Source of the DNA: Sphingomonas hankookensis
GTDB taxonomy: Bacteria; Pseudomonadota; Alphaproteobacteria; Sphingomonadales; Sphingomonadaceae
Direction of reading: 5' to 3'
DNA: 64,000 nt
Assembly (NCBI RefSeq): GCF_022664465.1
Contig: NZ_JAKREV010000001.1
Coordinates: 806,001-870,000 of the forward strand
The notes below the pieces were generated by a model. The model was not told the origin of the DNA. It was given only the letters and a program-made list of their open reading frames with translations, and searched no databases. Shown here one piece after another: positions 37,079 to 45,655 of this stretch; the first letter of the stretch is position 1; each line of letters opens with the position of its first letter. A program made the position numbers and the translations under genes.

Positions 37079-37948
37079 CTATTTCGCGTCAAGCTCGTTA
37101 CGCAGGAATGCGATGGTCCGATCCCATGACAGCTTCGCCGCGGCGGCATTGTAGCGCATCGCCGAGGTGTCGTTGTTGAACGCATGGTCGACGCCGGGAT
37201 AGACATGGGTCGTCGCGGTCTTGCCCGCCTTGCGCAACGCCTCCCCCCAGGGCAGCGCGGTCGCGTTCACCCGCGCATCCTTTTCCGCCAGTTGCAACAT
37301 CAACGCGGTGCGGACCCTGGGCGCTTCCGCCGGATCGGGCGCCGGACCATAATAGCTGACCCCGGCGGTCAACAGCGGGTCGGCCACCGCCAGCCGGTTG
37401 ACGAACGCCCCGCCCCAGCAGAAGCCGACTACGCCGGTACGCAGTCCCTTGCGTTCGCCACGCGCCTTGGCGAGGAACGCCTTCGCCTGTGCCAGCGCCA
37501 GATCATAATCGATCGTGCCGATCATCGCCCGCGCCTTGTCCTCGTCGGTCGGCGTGCCGCCCTGTGGCGCGAGCAGGTCGGGCGCGATGGCGCGGAAACC
37601 GGCGAGCGCGACGCGGCGGGCGATATCCTCGATATGCGGGGTCAGCCCGCGATTTTCGTGGATGACCAGCACCAGCGGCAGCGCGCGGCCGCCCTTGGGC
37701 GCCGCGAAATAGGCGGTGGCGGGATGCCCAGCCTCGGCCCCGCTGGTCTTGGCCGTATCGAGCCGCGTATCACCGGGCGCGACCTGCTGCGCGGCGGCGG
37801 GCGATGCGGCGATGCCGGCAATCAGCGCCTCGGCCGCCGCCACCGATCCGGCGAGCGCGACCATCTCCGCCATGAACGCCCGCCGGTCCCGATGTTCGTG
37901 GGTAAAGGCGTCGTAAAGCGCGATCGCGCGGGCACGAAGGTCGGACAT
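37079..37948 (-). CDS. Dienelactone hydrolase family protein
   Basis: 289 residues from the ATG at 37948 (MSDLRARAIALYDAF), with GGGAG upstream. The alpha/beta-hydrolase core carries the nucleophile Cys177 in GFCWGG, HENRG (Glu98) and GVDHAFNN with the catalytic His, the dienelactone-hydrolase triad pattern. An Ala-rich segment at about residues 31-56 may be an internal signal-like helix. The substrate is unknown; many such proteins are general carboxylesterases. It lies upstream of the GST gene on the same strand with a 45-bp gap, possibly co-transcribed. Confidence 0.87.
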   Translation of the reverse strand: MSDLRARAIALYDAFTHEHRDRRAFMAEMVALAGSVAAAEALIAGIAASPAAAQQVAPGDTRLDTAKTSGAEAGHPATAYFAAPKGGRALPLVLVIHENRGLTPHIEDIARRVALAGFRAIAPDLLAPQGGTPTDEDKARAMIGTIDYDLALAQAKAFLAKARGERKGLRTGVVGFCWGGAFVNRLAVADPLLTAGVSYYGPAPDPAEAPRVRTALMLQLAEKDARVNATALPWGEALRKAGKTATTHVYPGVDHAFNNDTSAMRYNAAAAKLSWDRTIAFLRNELDAK

Positions 37949-38002
37949 GGCTGGCACTCCCGTGAAGAAACCGCAGCCTAAGCCTTTGCCGCCGATACGC
38001 AA

Positions 38003-38033
38003 ACGGCCCGATCACCGTTGGTGACCGGGCCGT
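38003..38033 (-). terminator. Terminator-like hairpin after trcR
   Basis: A 14-bp stem with one wobble pair (38003-38016 and 38020-38033) with a 3-base loop, 22 bp past the DUF1013 stop. On the minus strand it is followed by TTGCGTATC, a poor U-tract. Confidence 0.55.
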
Positions 38034-38055
38034 CCAGATTCCCTGGGGAAACGTG

Positions 38056-38730
38056 TCAGCGCTTGAACGGGTCGAAGAACGCCGAGGGTTCCGCCGTTTC
38101 GCCGCGCTCGGCCAGTTCGGCGTCGCGCGCCGCCTGGGTCCGCTCGTTGCGGAGCTGTTCGATCAGCGCCTCACGGTCGCCTTCCAACCGGGTGTCGGTC
38201 GGTGCTTCGAGGCCGGCGGCCTTCGCCGCCTTGCCGACCAACGCGTCGAGCTCGCGCTGCGAACACAGGCCGAGCGTCACCGGGTCTTTCGGCGTGATGT
38301 TGCCGATGTTCCAGTGCGTCCGGTCGCGGATCGCGGCGATCGTGGTGCGGGTGGTGCCGATCAGCTTGCCGATCGCGCCGTCGGTGATTTCCGGATGGTT
38401 GCGGATGATCCACGCGATGCCGTCGGGCTTGTCCTGCCGCTTGCTGACCGGCGTGTAGCGCGGACCCTTGGTACGGCGGACCTGCTCGGGGCCCTTCATC
38501 ATGACGAGACGATAATCGGGGTTCTTTTGCCCTTTCTCGATCTCGTCCATCGTCAGTTCGTGCGCGCGTACCGGATCGCGGCCGGTCAGCTTGGTCGCGG
38601 CGGTATCGTCGGCGATCGCCTGCACTTCGAGGACGTGCAGGCCACAGAAGTCGGCGATCTGCGGAAAGGACAGTGCGGTATTGTCGACCAGCCAGGAAGC
38701 GGTCGCGTGCGGCATCAGCGGCTGGGCCAC
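38056..38730 (-). CDS. trcR: DUF1013 / TrcR-type regulator
   Basis: About 224 residues from a GTG at 38730 (MAQPLMPHATASWLVDNTAL), chosen because CGGAGA is well spaced and the N-terminus matches the family. The conserved WLVDNTALSFPQIADFCGLH resembles a helix-turn-helix, and DGAIGKLIGTTRTTIAAIRD is a second candidate. The family (DUF1013) is alphaproteobacterial, and members are named cell-cycle transcriptional regulator TrcR. The C-terminus is charged (AELAERGETAEPSAFFDPF). Confidence 0.88.
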   Translation of the reverse strand: MAQPLMPHATASWLVDNTALSFPQIADFCGLHVLEVQAIADDTAATKLTGRDPVRAHELTMDEIEKGQKNPDYRLVMMKGPEQVRRTKGPRYTPVSKRQDKPDGIAWIIRNHPEITDGAIGKLIGTTRTTIAAIRDRTHWNIGNITPKDPVTLGLCSQRELDALVGKAAKAAGLEAPTDTRLEGDREALIEQLRNERTQAARDAELAERGETAEPSAFFDPFKR

Positions 38731-38822
38731 GACGGGTCTCCGAAATAGAAAGGGCCGCCCAAACCGGGCGGCCACGTTGCCCCCGATGTAGTCCGGGCAG
38801 CCGAACTAGGCAAGACCGGCGT

Positions 38823-39089
38823 TCAGCGCGGGCAAAGGTCGTAGAGCCGCACCCGTTCGCTTCGCGTCATCCGCTCGCGCAGCTTCCATAATTGGGCGCA
38901 ATCGGCCTCCTGCTTGCGCTCCGCCGCGGTCTTGGGCGGCACACCGCGGCGCAGCCGGGCGGCATCGCGTTCGGCATAGCCGCGGGCGGTCGCCGACAAT
39001 ATCTGCCCCTGTGCGGTCGTTACCGGGTCCACCTGCGCGTGTGCCGGTATCGCAACCGCCAGCGCCAGCAGGAAAAGGGTTGTGCGCAT
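38823..39089 (-). CDS. Small exported protein (88 aa)
   Basis: A short protein with a signal peptide (MRTTLFLLALAVAIPAHAQV, cleavage after about residue 18). The mature part is 70 residues, strongly charged, rich in Arg, Ala and Glu, with two cysteines (ADCAQLW and YDLCP) that could form one disulfide. I do not recognise the family. An overlapping frame in the same region looks like a shadow. Confidence 0.68.
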   Translation of the reverse strand: MRTTLFLLALAVAIPAHAQVDPVTTAQGQILSATARGYAERDAARLRRGVPPKTAAERKQEADCAQLWKLRERMTRSERVRLYDLCPR

Positions 39090-39166
39090 CGGTCATCTCC
39101 TATGCAGATCACCGACGAACCTATCGTCCGCCAGCCCCGCTTGCAGCCTGGCGGCGACGAACCGAC

Positions 39167-40165
39167 CTACTGCAGCGTCAGCACGATCTTGCCGACATGG
39201 TCGCCCGCCTCCATCCGACGATGCGCGTCGGCGGCCTCTTCCAGCTGGAAGGTGCGGTCGATAATCGGGCGCAGCCGCCCGCCCTCGACATGCGGCCACA
39301 CCGTGCGCGACAGTTCGTCGGCGACCATTTCCTTGAACGCAGCGTCGCGCGGGCGCAGCGTCGATCCGGTCAGAGTCAGGCGACGGCGCATGATATCCCA
39401 TAGCGGCACGGTGGCGCTCGCCCCGCCCTGCACCGCGATCGATACGTGGCGTCCGTCCTCGCCCAAGCATTTCAGGTTGCGCGGGACATAGTCGCCGCCG
39501 ACCATGTCGAGCACGACGCTGACACCCTCGCCGCCGGTAATCTCGGCGACGCGTTCGACGAAATCCTCGGTGCGATAGTTGATCGCATGCGCCGCGCCCA
39601 ACTCCAGCGCGGCCTTCGCCTTCGCATCGCTGCCAACGGTGACAATGACGTCCAGGCCGAACAGCTTGCCGAGCAGGATCGCCATCGTGCCGATGCCGCT
39701 GGTGCCGCCATGGACCAGCACGCTGTCGCCCTCGGCCGCATAGCCGCGCTCGAACAAATTGGTCCACACGGTGAACAGCGTCTCGGGCAGCGCCGCGGCT
39801 TCGACCATCGACAGGCCGTCCGGCACCGGCAGGCACTGGCCGGCGGACACGACCGCATAGTCGGCATAGCCGCCACCCGCGAGCAGCGCACAGACCGACT
39901 GGCCGACCAGATGGGCATCGGCATCGTCACCGACCGCGACGACCTGTCCCGCGACCTCGAGGCCGGGGATCGACGGCGCGCCGGGCGGCGGCGGGTAGCC
40001 CCCGGTCCGCTGCAGCACGTCGGGACGGTTGACGCCGGCGGCGACCACGCGGATCAGAACCTCGCCCGCGCGCGGATGCGGCGTCGGGCGCTCGACGACG
40101 GTCAATACTTCCGGACCGCCCGGTTCGGTCGGATCGATTGCACGCATTGCCGCTGGTACGTCCAT
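39167..40165 (-). CDS. NAD(P)H quinone oxidoreductase, PIG3 family
   Basis: About 332 residues from the ATG at 40165 (MDVPAAMRAIDPTEPGGPEV). Zinc-free medium-chain reductase with AAGVNRPDVLQRTGGYPPPP, an N-terminal PIG3 hallmark, the nucleotide-binding VLVHGGTSGIGTMAI, and the late VWPHVEGGRLRPIIDRTFQL. It reduces quinones with NADPH. It is divergent from the DUF1192 gene, and the two have overlapping candidate promoters. Confidence 0.92.
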   Translation of the reverse strand: MDVPAAMRAIDPTEPGGPEVLTVVERPTPHPRAGEVLIRVVAAGVNRPDVLQRTGGYPPPPGAPSIPGLEVAGQVVAVGDDADAHLVGQSVCALLAGGGYADYAVVSAGQCLPVPDGLSMVEAAALPETLFTVWTNLFERGYAAEGDSVLVHGGTSGIGTMAILLGKLFGLDVIVTVGSDAKAKAALELGAAHAINYRTEDFVERVAEITGGEGVSVVLDMVGGDYVPRNLKCLGEDGRHVSIAVQGGASATVPLWDIMRRRLTLTGSTLRPRDAAFKEMVADELSRTVWPHVEGGRLRPIIDRTFQLEEAADAHRRMEAGDHVGKIVLTLQ

Positions 40166-40189
40166 ATGGCCTTTTCCCCCTGCGTCGGC

Positions 40190-40218
40190 GTTATTGACAT
40201 CGCTGGCGGCAGGGTCAA
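40190..40218 (-). promoter_or_regulatory. Candidate promoter of the PIG3 oxidoreductase gene
   Basis: On the minus strand TTGACC, a 17-bp spacer and AATAAC. On the opposite strand TTGACA (40194-40199) points at the DUF1192 gene, so the two promoters would overlap. Confidence 0.45.
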
Positions 40219-40228
40219 CGCTGCATGC

Positions 40229-40426
40229 ATGGAACCCGACGAAAATGTTAACCATGTTCGTGGCAACCTGCTCGCCATGGTGCTTGCCGAGGATCTGGAC
40301 CCGCTGTCGGTCGACGAACTGACGAAGCGTATCGCCGCGCTGGAGGGTGAGATCGCCCGGTGCCGCGCGCGAATCGACCATGCGCACAGCCACCGGGCCA
40401 GCGCCGACGCGCTGTTCCGGTCATGA
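40229..40426 (+). CDS. DUF1192 protein (65 aa)
   Basis: A small acidic protein whose core LAEDLDPLSVDELTKRIAAL is diagnostic for DUF1192, followed by a predicted coiled helix (EGEIARCRARIDHAHSHRAS) and ADALF near the end. The conserved neighbourhood with a quinone oxidoreductase is common in sphingomonads. The function is unknown. The start at 40229 is only 29 bp beyond a TTGACA element, so the mRNA may have a very short or no leader. Confidence 0.8.
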   Translation: MEPDENVNHVRGNLLAMVLAEDLDPLSVDELTKRIAALEGEIARCRARIDHAHSHRASADALFRS

Positions 40427-40536
40427 GATGTTCCGCCCCGCTTGATGCCGGGCGGCCGCATACCGACATTGGTGGAGACCCGGGATACCGGGACGCAGGG
40501 CCGGCGCGTTCTCGCCGGCCGACCGGAGTGAACTGA

Positions 40537-42855
40537 ATGCCATCCTTCGCATCCGCACTGGAATCCACGCTGCACAAGGCGCTCGAGGCCGCATCCTCGC
40601 GCCGGCACGAATATGCGACCCTCGAACACCTCCTCTTCGCGCTGACAGACGACGTCGATGCGGCGAAGGTGATGACCGGCTGCGGCGTCGACCTCGACGA
40701 ACTGCGCGCGACCGTCGCCCATTATCTCGACACCGAACTCGACACGTTCAAACTCGACGCTGCGACCGATCCGTCGCCGACCAGCAGCTTCCAGCGGGTC
40801 GTGCAGCGCGCGATCCTGCACGTCCAGTCGTCGGGCCGCGACGAAGTAACCGGCGCCAACGTGCTGGTCGCGATGTTCAGCGAGCGCGAAACCTATGCCG
40901 TCTATTTCCTGCAGCAGCAGGACATGAGCCGGCTGGACGCGGTCAGCTTCATAAGCCACGGCGTCGGCAAGGGCGGATCGACCGCCACCGAAACCCCGGC
41001 ACCCAAGGGTGCCGAGGAAAAGGAAACCACCAAGGCCGCCGACAAGGGCAAGGGCGAAAGTGCGCTCAAGCAGTTCTGCGTCGACCTGAACGAGAAGGCC
41101 AAGGTCGGCAAGGTCGACCCGCTGATCGGCCGTTCGGCCGAGGTCGACCGCACGGTGCAGATCCTGTGCCGCCGCTCGAAGAACAACCCGCTGTATGTCG
41201 GTGATCCGGGCGTCGGCAAGACCGCGATCGCGGAAGGCCTTGCGCGCAAGATCGTCGAGGGTGACGTGCCCGAGGTGCTGTTGCCCGCGGTCATCTATTC
41301 GCTCGACATGGGCGCGCTGCTGGCCGGCACCCGCTATCGCGGAGATTTCGAGGAGCGGCTGAAGCAGGTCGTGACCGAGCTGGAGAAGCTGCCGCACGCG
41401 GTCCTCTTCATCGACGAAATCCACACCGTCATCGGCGCTGGTGCCACCAGCGGCGGGGCGATGGACGCGTCGAACTTGCTCAAGCCCGCGCTGTCGGGCG
41501 GCCAGATTCGCTGCATCGGCTCGACGACCTACAAGGAATTCCGCAACCACTTCGAAAAGGATCGTGCGCTGCTGCGCCGGTTCCAAAAGATCGACGTGAA
41601 CGAGCCCTCGGTCGAGGATACGATCAAAATCCTGACCGGCCTGCGCTCAGCGTTCGAGGAACACCACAAGGTCAAGTACACCCCCGATTCGATCAAGTCG
41701 GCGGTGGAGTTGTCGGCGCGTTACATCAACGACCGCAAGTTGCCCGACAAGGCGATCGACGTGATCGACGAAGTCGGCGCGATGCAGATGCTCGTTCCCG
41801 CGCCCAAGCGGAAGAAGACAATCACCGCCAAGGAGATCGAACAGGTCATCGCGACGATGGCGCGCATTCCGCCGAAGACGGTGTCGACCGACGATACGCG
41901 GGTGCTCGCCAATCTCGAACTCGATCTGAAGCGGGTAGTGTTCGGGCAGGACGACGCGATCAAGGCGCTGTCCTCGGCGATCAAGCTGTCGCGCGCGGGC
42001 CTGCGCGATCCCGACAAGCCGATCGGCAACTATCTGTTCACCGGCCCGACCGGTGTCGGCAAGACCGAGGTGGCACGCCAGCTGTCGGAGATCATGGGAA
42101 TCCCGCTGCAACGGTTCGACATGTCCGAATATATGGAGCGGCATTCGGTTAGCCGGCTGATTGGCGCCCCTCCGGGCTATGTCGGCTATGACCAGGGCGG
42201 CCTGCTGACCGACGCGATCGACCAGCAGCCGCATTGCGTCCTGCTGCTCGACGAGATCGAGAAGGCGCATCCCGACCTGTTCAACATCCTGTTGCAGGTG
42301 ATGGACAACGGCAAGCTGACCGACCACCATGGCAAGACCGTCGATTTCCGCAACGTCATCCTGATCATGACGACCAATGCGGGCGCGTCGGACATGGCCA
42401 AGGAATCGATCGGCTTCGGTCAGATCGACCGCGAGGACGTGCAGGAGGAGGCGGTGAAGAAGCTCTTCACCCCCGAATTCCGCAACCGCCTCGATGCGAT
42501 CGTACCGTTCGGCTACCTCCCGCCCGAAATCGTCGCGCGGGTGGTGGACAAGTTCATCCTCCAGCTCGAACTGCAGCTCGCCGATCGCGGCGTCCATATC
42601 CGCCTGAACGAGGAAGCGAAGACGTGGTTGACCGACAAGGGCTATGACAAGCTCTACGGCGCGCGTCCGATGGGCCGCCTGATCCAGGACAAGATCAAGC
42701 AGCCGCTGGCCGAGGAGTTGTTGTTCGGCAAGCTGGTCCATGGCGGCGAGGTCAACGTCACGCTCAAGGACAATGCGCTGACATTCGAAATGACGCCCGC
42801 GGCGCCCAAGAAGCCGCGCAAGGGCGGCAAGGCGAAGGCTCCGGCGGAAGCCTGA
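40537..42855 (+). CDS. clpA: ATP-dependent Clp protease ATP-binding subunit ClpA
   Basis: 772 residues. The N-terminal Clp_N repeat domain ([19 protein letters not shown]) binds the adaptor ClpS. The first AAA+ domain has the Walker [10 protein letters not shown] at about residue 225 and IFIDEIHT-like LFIDEIHTV. The second has [29 protein letters not shown] and LLDEIEKAH. It unfolds substrates for ClpP. The C-terminus adds a Lys/Ala-rich tail ([16 protein letters not shown]). No clpS or clpP is adjacent, so the partners are encoded elsewhere. Confidence 0.97.
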   Translation: MPSFASALESTLHKALEAASSRRHEYATLEHLLFALTDDVDAAKVMTGCGVDLDELRATVAHYLDTELDTFKLDAATDPSPTSSFQRVVQRAILHVQSSGRDEVTGANVLVAMFSERETYAVYFLQQQDMSRLDAVSFISHGVGKGGSTATETPAPKGAEEKETTKAADKGKGESALKQFCVDLNEKAKVGKVDPLIGRSAEVDRTVQILCRRSKNNPLYVGDPGVGKTAIAEGLARKIVEGDVPEVLLPAVIYSLDMGALLAGTRYRGDFEERLKQVVTELEKLPHAVLFIDEIHTVIGAGATSGGAMDASNLLKPALSGGQIRCIGSTTYKEFRNHFEKDRALLRRFQKIDVNEPSVEDTIKILTGLRSAFEEHHKVKYTPDSIKSAVELSARYINDRKLPDKAIDVIDEVGAMQMLVPAPKRKKTITAKEIEQVIATMARIPPKTVSTDDTRVLANLELDLKRVVFGQDDAIKALSSAIKLSRAGLRDPDKPIGNYLFTGPTGVGKTEVARQLSEIMGIPLQRFDMSEYMERHSVSRLIGAPPGYVGYDQGGLLTDAIDQQPHCVLLLDEIEKAHPDLFNILLQVMDNGKLTDHHGKTVDFRNVILIMTTNAGASDMAKESIGFGQIDREDVQEEAVKKLFTPEFRNRLDAIVPFGYLPPEIVARVVDKFILQLELQLADRGVHIRLNEEAKTWLTDKGYDKLYGARPMGRLIQDKIKQPLAEELLFGKLVHGGEVNVTLKDNALTFEMTPAAPKKPRKGGKAKAPAEA

Positions 42856-42863
42856 ACGCGACA

Positions 42864-42900
42864 CCGCCCCGTAGAGCAATCTACGGGGCGGTTTTCGTTT
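42864..42900 (+). terminator. Terminator of clpA
   Basis: A perfect 12-bp stem CCGCCCCGTAGA/TCTACGGGGCGG with a GCAA tetraloop, followed by TTTTCGTTT, 9 bp past the clpA stop. Confidence 0.95.
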
Positions 42901-42961
42901 GGGGTTCGAAAAATCGCGGATGTTCCACAGAAGACCCCGTTTCTCGTCAAGGTGACCACCA

Positions 42962-43140
42962 GATCGGATCGACGTTCAGCAACAACTACGGATTTCGTCA
43001 TTCCCGCGCAGGCGGGAATCCATAGACGCCGACGCTTCGGTTGGATTTGCGACGTCGGCGCATATGGACTCCCGCCTTCGCGGGAGTGACGACAGGGGAA
43101 CGGTCGTCCCGCGTACAGCGAACGGGATGCCGATCCGATC
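42962..43140. repeat. Palindromic element, family 2 (copy b, 179 bp)
   Basis: The outermost ends GATCGGATCG and CGATCCGATC are inverted. The 98-bp core at 42996-43093 has the same length and arms as the core at 9403-9500 (CGTCATTCCCGCGCAGGCGG at one end, CGCGGGAGTGACGAC at the other). No reading frame is preserved. It fills most of the 299-bp gap between clpA and the S41 peptidase gene. Confidence 0.8.
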
Positions 43141-43154
43141 AAGCAACAATAGCG

Positions 43155-44438
43155 CTATCCCGCGCTGCGTTCCGCCCGCTCGACCGATCCGTCGATCCGC
43201 TCGACTTCCAGCGCGACGATGCGACCGTCCCGTTCCACGAAGCGGAAGCGGGCCAGCGGATCGTCCTCGGGCGCCATGACGTTCGCCTCGACCGGAACGA
43301 GCACCGACGCCGGCCGCCATCCGCGGCTGCTGGTCAGGCGATCGCCCCGGACCACCAGCTTCCGATCGCCATAGACGCCGGCATAGTCGGCGACCGGGTG
43401 CGCCGGCTTCACGTCCTTCGCAGCCGCGCCGTAGAAGGCGGCGAGACGTTCGTCCTCGGCACGTTCTTCCGCCGGCGCCTTTGCCGCGATCGTGGTCATC
43501 GCCGCCGCCTTGGCCGTGGCCAGCGCGTGGTCGGCCAGAACGGCGATGGCGGGCGTGACACCGACCGCTTCCCAATCCTTGCCGGTCTTGAGGCTGATCG
43601 CCCGCCCGCTGGACACGCTCAAGACATAGCTCTTACCCACGGGCAGCAGATCGTTGCGGAAACCGGCGCCCGCGGTACGCTCCCCCACCAGCGTGCCGAA
43701 GCCCAGCGCCGATACGTGCGTGGCGAACTCCTCCGCTGCCGACGCCGTGCCGCCGCTGGTCAGGACATAGAGCGGCTTGCCGGCAAGGCTGAACGGTGCC
43801 TTGGGTGCGGAGGTCGCCTCGCCCGGTTTGCCGCGCATCTCGAACCGCATCAGCGGCGTGCCGGCCGGCACGAAATAGCTCGCGAGCGCCGCGACCGCTT
43901 CCGGTGAACCGCCGCCATTGCGCCGCAGGTCGATGATATAGGCATCCCCCCCGCGCAGGAACTGCATCGCGCCGGCAATCGCCGCCTCCGCTTCGGGCGT
44001 GCCCCATGCAAAGCCTTCATAGGCGATCATGCGGATATTGCCCGGCAGCAACTCCATGCTGCGCACGCCGCCATTGAAGCGTGCGATCATCCGCGCCATG
44101 CCCGGCGGCATCTTCGCATCGTCGTCGGGAAGCGGTTGGTCACCCAGCATTGCGGCCAGCTTCGGATCATATTTCAGCCCGAGATGCTTGTCCGCGGTCA
44201 CCTTCGCCATGTCGGCATTGATCCGGTCGGCCAGCGCCTGCCCGGTCAGGCCACGATAGCGATCGGACGATGCCAGTGCCGTCCCCAGCTGCGCCGCGAC
44301 ATCGGGCAGGACGTAGCGTTCGGCGATCGCGCGCCGGGTAGCCGCCGTGACGGCGGCCGGATCGTCGCTGACCATCTGCGCGGCGGCGCCCCCGGCCATG
44401 GCTATGGGCAACAAGATGGCGATGATCGAACGACGCAT
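43155..44438 (-). CDS. Exported S41-family peptidase
   Basis: 427 residues with a signal peptide (cleaved after about residue 20, GGAAAQ). An IRBP-like N-terminal domain is followed by the peptidase core, with LRRNGGGSP at 171-179 and TSGGTASAAE at 227-236, where Ser233 is the likely nucleophile. No PDZ domain is seen. The substrate is unknown; the family includes tail-specific proteases. The C-terminus has a beta-rich extra domain (about residues 325-425). Divergent from the Lrp gene. Confidence 0.85.
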   Translation of the reverse strand: MRRSIIAILLPIAMAGGAAAQMVSDDPAAVTAATRRAIAERYVLPDVAAQLGTALASSDRYRGLTGQALADRINADMAKVTADKHLGLKYDPKLAAMLGDQPLPDDDAKMPPGMARMIARFNGGVRSMELLPGNIRMIAYEGFAWGTPEAEAAIAGAMQFLRGGDAYIIDLRRNGGGSPEAVAALASYFVPAGTPLMRFEMRGKPGEATSAPKAPFSLAGKPLYVLTSGGTASAAEEFATHVSALGFGTLVGERTAGAGFRNDLLPVGKSYVLSVSSGRAISLKTGKDWEAVGVTPAIAVLADHALATAKAAAMTTIAAKAPAEERAEDERLAAFYGAAAKDVKPAHPVADYAGVYGDRKLVVRGDRLTSSRGWRPASVLVPVEANVMAPEDDPLARFRFVERDGRIVALEVERIDGSVERAERSAG

Positions 44439-44551
44439 ATTCCCTCCCGAAATCGAACCGCCTTATCGCTTGGCGACCCCGCCCGATCTCGGCAAAGTTG
44501 GCGGCGGCGGTGCCGAAAACCGGCAACGCACAGGGGGAAAACGGGGACGGA

Positions 44552-45013
44552 ATGCGCGCGCTGGATCGGCATGATCGCGAATTGCTGTACTGGCTGCAGC
44601 GCGACGCGTTGCGCACTGCCGACGATCTGGCGCGCGACGTCGCGCTGTCGCCATCGGCGATCACCCGCCGCGTGCGCCGGATGCGCGAGGATGGGACGAT
44701 CGTCGCCGACGTGTCGATCGTGTCCGATGCCATCGGGCCGTTCCTGTCCGCGCTGGTCGACATCCAGCTCGATCGCCACGCATTGCCGCATATCGATGCG
44801 CTGCTACGCCGGCTGCATGCGGACCCGCAGGTGCAGGCGATCTTCGAGATTACCGGGGTGTTCGACCTGACGCTGATGGTCGTGGTGGCCGACATGGCGG
44901 CCTATAACCGCTTCGCCGATGCGATGCTGGCGAACGACCCGGTGGTCCGCCGCTACGAAACCCGCTTCGTCAAGAAGCGGCGGAAATGGTCGGCGGCCCG
45001 GCCGCTCGACTGA
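44552..45013 (+). CDS. Lrp/AsnC-family transcriptional regulator
   Basis: 153 residues from the ATG at 44552 (MRALDRHDRELLYWLQ), with GGGGA upstream. The N-terminal winged helix carries RTADDLARDVALSPSAITRR and VRRMREDGTI. The C-terminal RAM (ligand) domain contains VFDLTLMVVVADMAAYNRFA. It may control the divergent S41 peptidase gene, but no operator was identified. Gene length is normal for the family. Confidence 0.9.
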   Translation: MRALDRHDRELLYWLQRDALRTADDLARDVALSPSAITRRVRRMREDGTIVADVSIVSDAIGPFLSALVDIQLDRHALPHIDALLRRLHADPQVQAIFEITGVFDLTLMVVVADMAAYNRFADAMLANDPVVRRYETRFVKKRRKWSAARPLD

Positions 45014-45050
45014 ACGGCGGCGATGCGTCGGGCACCGCCGCCGATGTCAA

Positions 45051-45584
45051 TTACTGCAACACCACCGTAACCGCTCGGCGGTTCTGTGCCCATGCGGCCT
45101 CGTCCGATCCCAGCGCCAGCGGCCGTTCCTTGCCATAGCTGATCGTGGTGATCCGCGATGGCGAGATACCACGCGTGGCGAGGTAGCTGCTGGCGGCATT
45201 GGCACGACGGTCACCCAGCGCGAGGTTGTATTCGCGCGTACCGCGTTCGTCGGCATGGCCTTCTATCGTGACGCGAACATTGGGATAGCGCGTCAGCCAC
45301 TGCGCCTGGCTGTCGAGAATCTGCCGCGCGGTCGCGTCGATATCATACTGGTCGAGGCCGAAGTTGATCGTGTCGCTGGCCACCGATTGCTGGAAATCGG
45401 CACGCGATCCCGGCACCACGCCGTTCGTGCCGGTCCCCGTTCCGGTACCGGTGCCGATCCCGGCATTGGGATCGACGGTCTGGCCCGGTGCCGGCGGCAG
45501 TACCGCCGGGCGCTTCTTGGCACAGCCGGCGGTCGCCAGCAGCCCGGCAGCGACGAACAGCGTCGCGGAAATCTTGGTCATCAT
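45051..45584 (-). CDS. pal: Peptidoglycan-associated lipoprotein Pal
   Basis: 177 residues, a lipoprotein with a Cys at about residue 21 (LATAGC) and GGGAGG upstream. Linker residues 42-54 contain Gly-Thr dipeptides (GIGTGTGTGTGTNG). The OmpA-like C-terminal domain has DQYDIDATARQILDSQAQWL and IEGHADERGTREYNLALGD, which binds peptidoglycan. It is the outer-membrane end of the Tol-Pal system and follows tolB by 71 bp. The start may be the second ATG. Confidence 0.96.
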   Translation of the reverse strand: MMTKISATLFVAAGLLATAGCAKKRPAVLPPAPGQTVDPNAGIGTGTGTGTGTNGVVPGSRADFQQSVASDTINFGLDQYDIDATARQILDSQAQWLTRYPNVRVTIEGHADERGTREYNLALGDRRANAASSYLATRGISPSRITTISYGKERPLALGSDEAAWAQNRRAVTVVLQ

Positions 45585-45655
45585 AAACCTCCCTTGGTCT
45601 TTGCGCCTTCCACTACAATGCCCCTGTAGCGGAAATGGCCCCCGTTGGTGAAAGG

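Noticed and set aside
38806..39096. Overlapping 96-codon frame over the 88-aa exported protein
   Set aside because: Its Arg-rich composition and lack of signal mark it as a shadow; the 88-aa frame has a real signal peptide.
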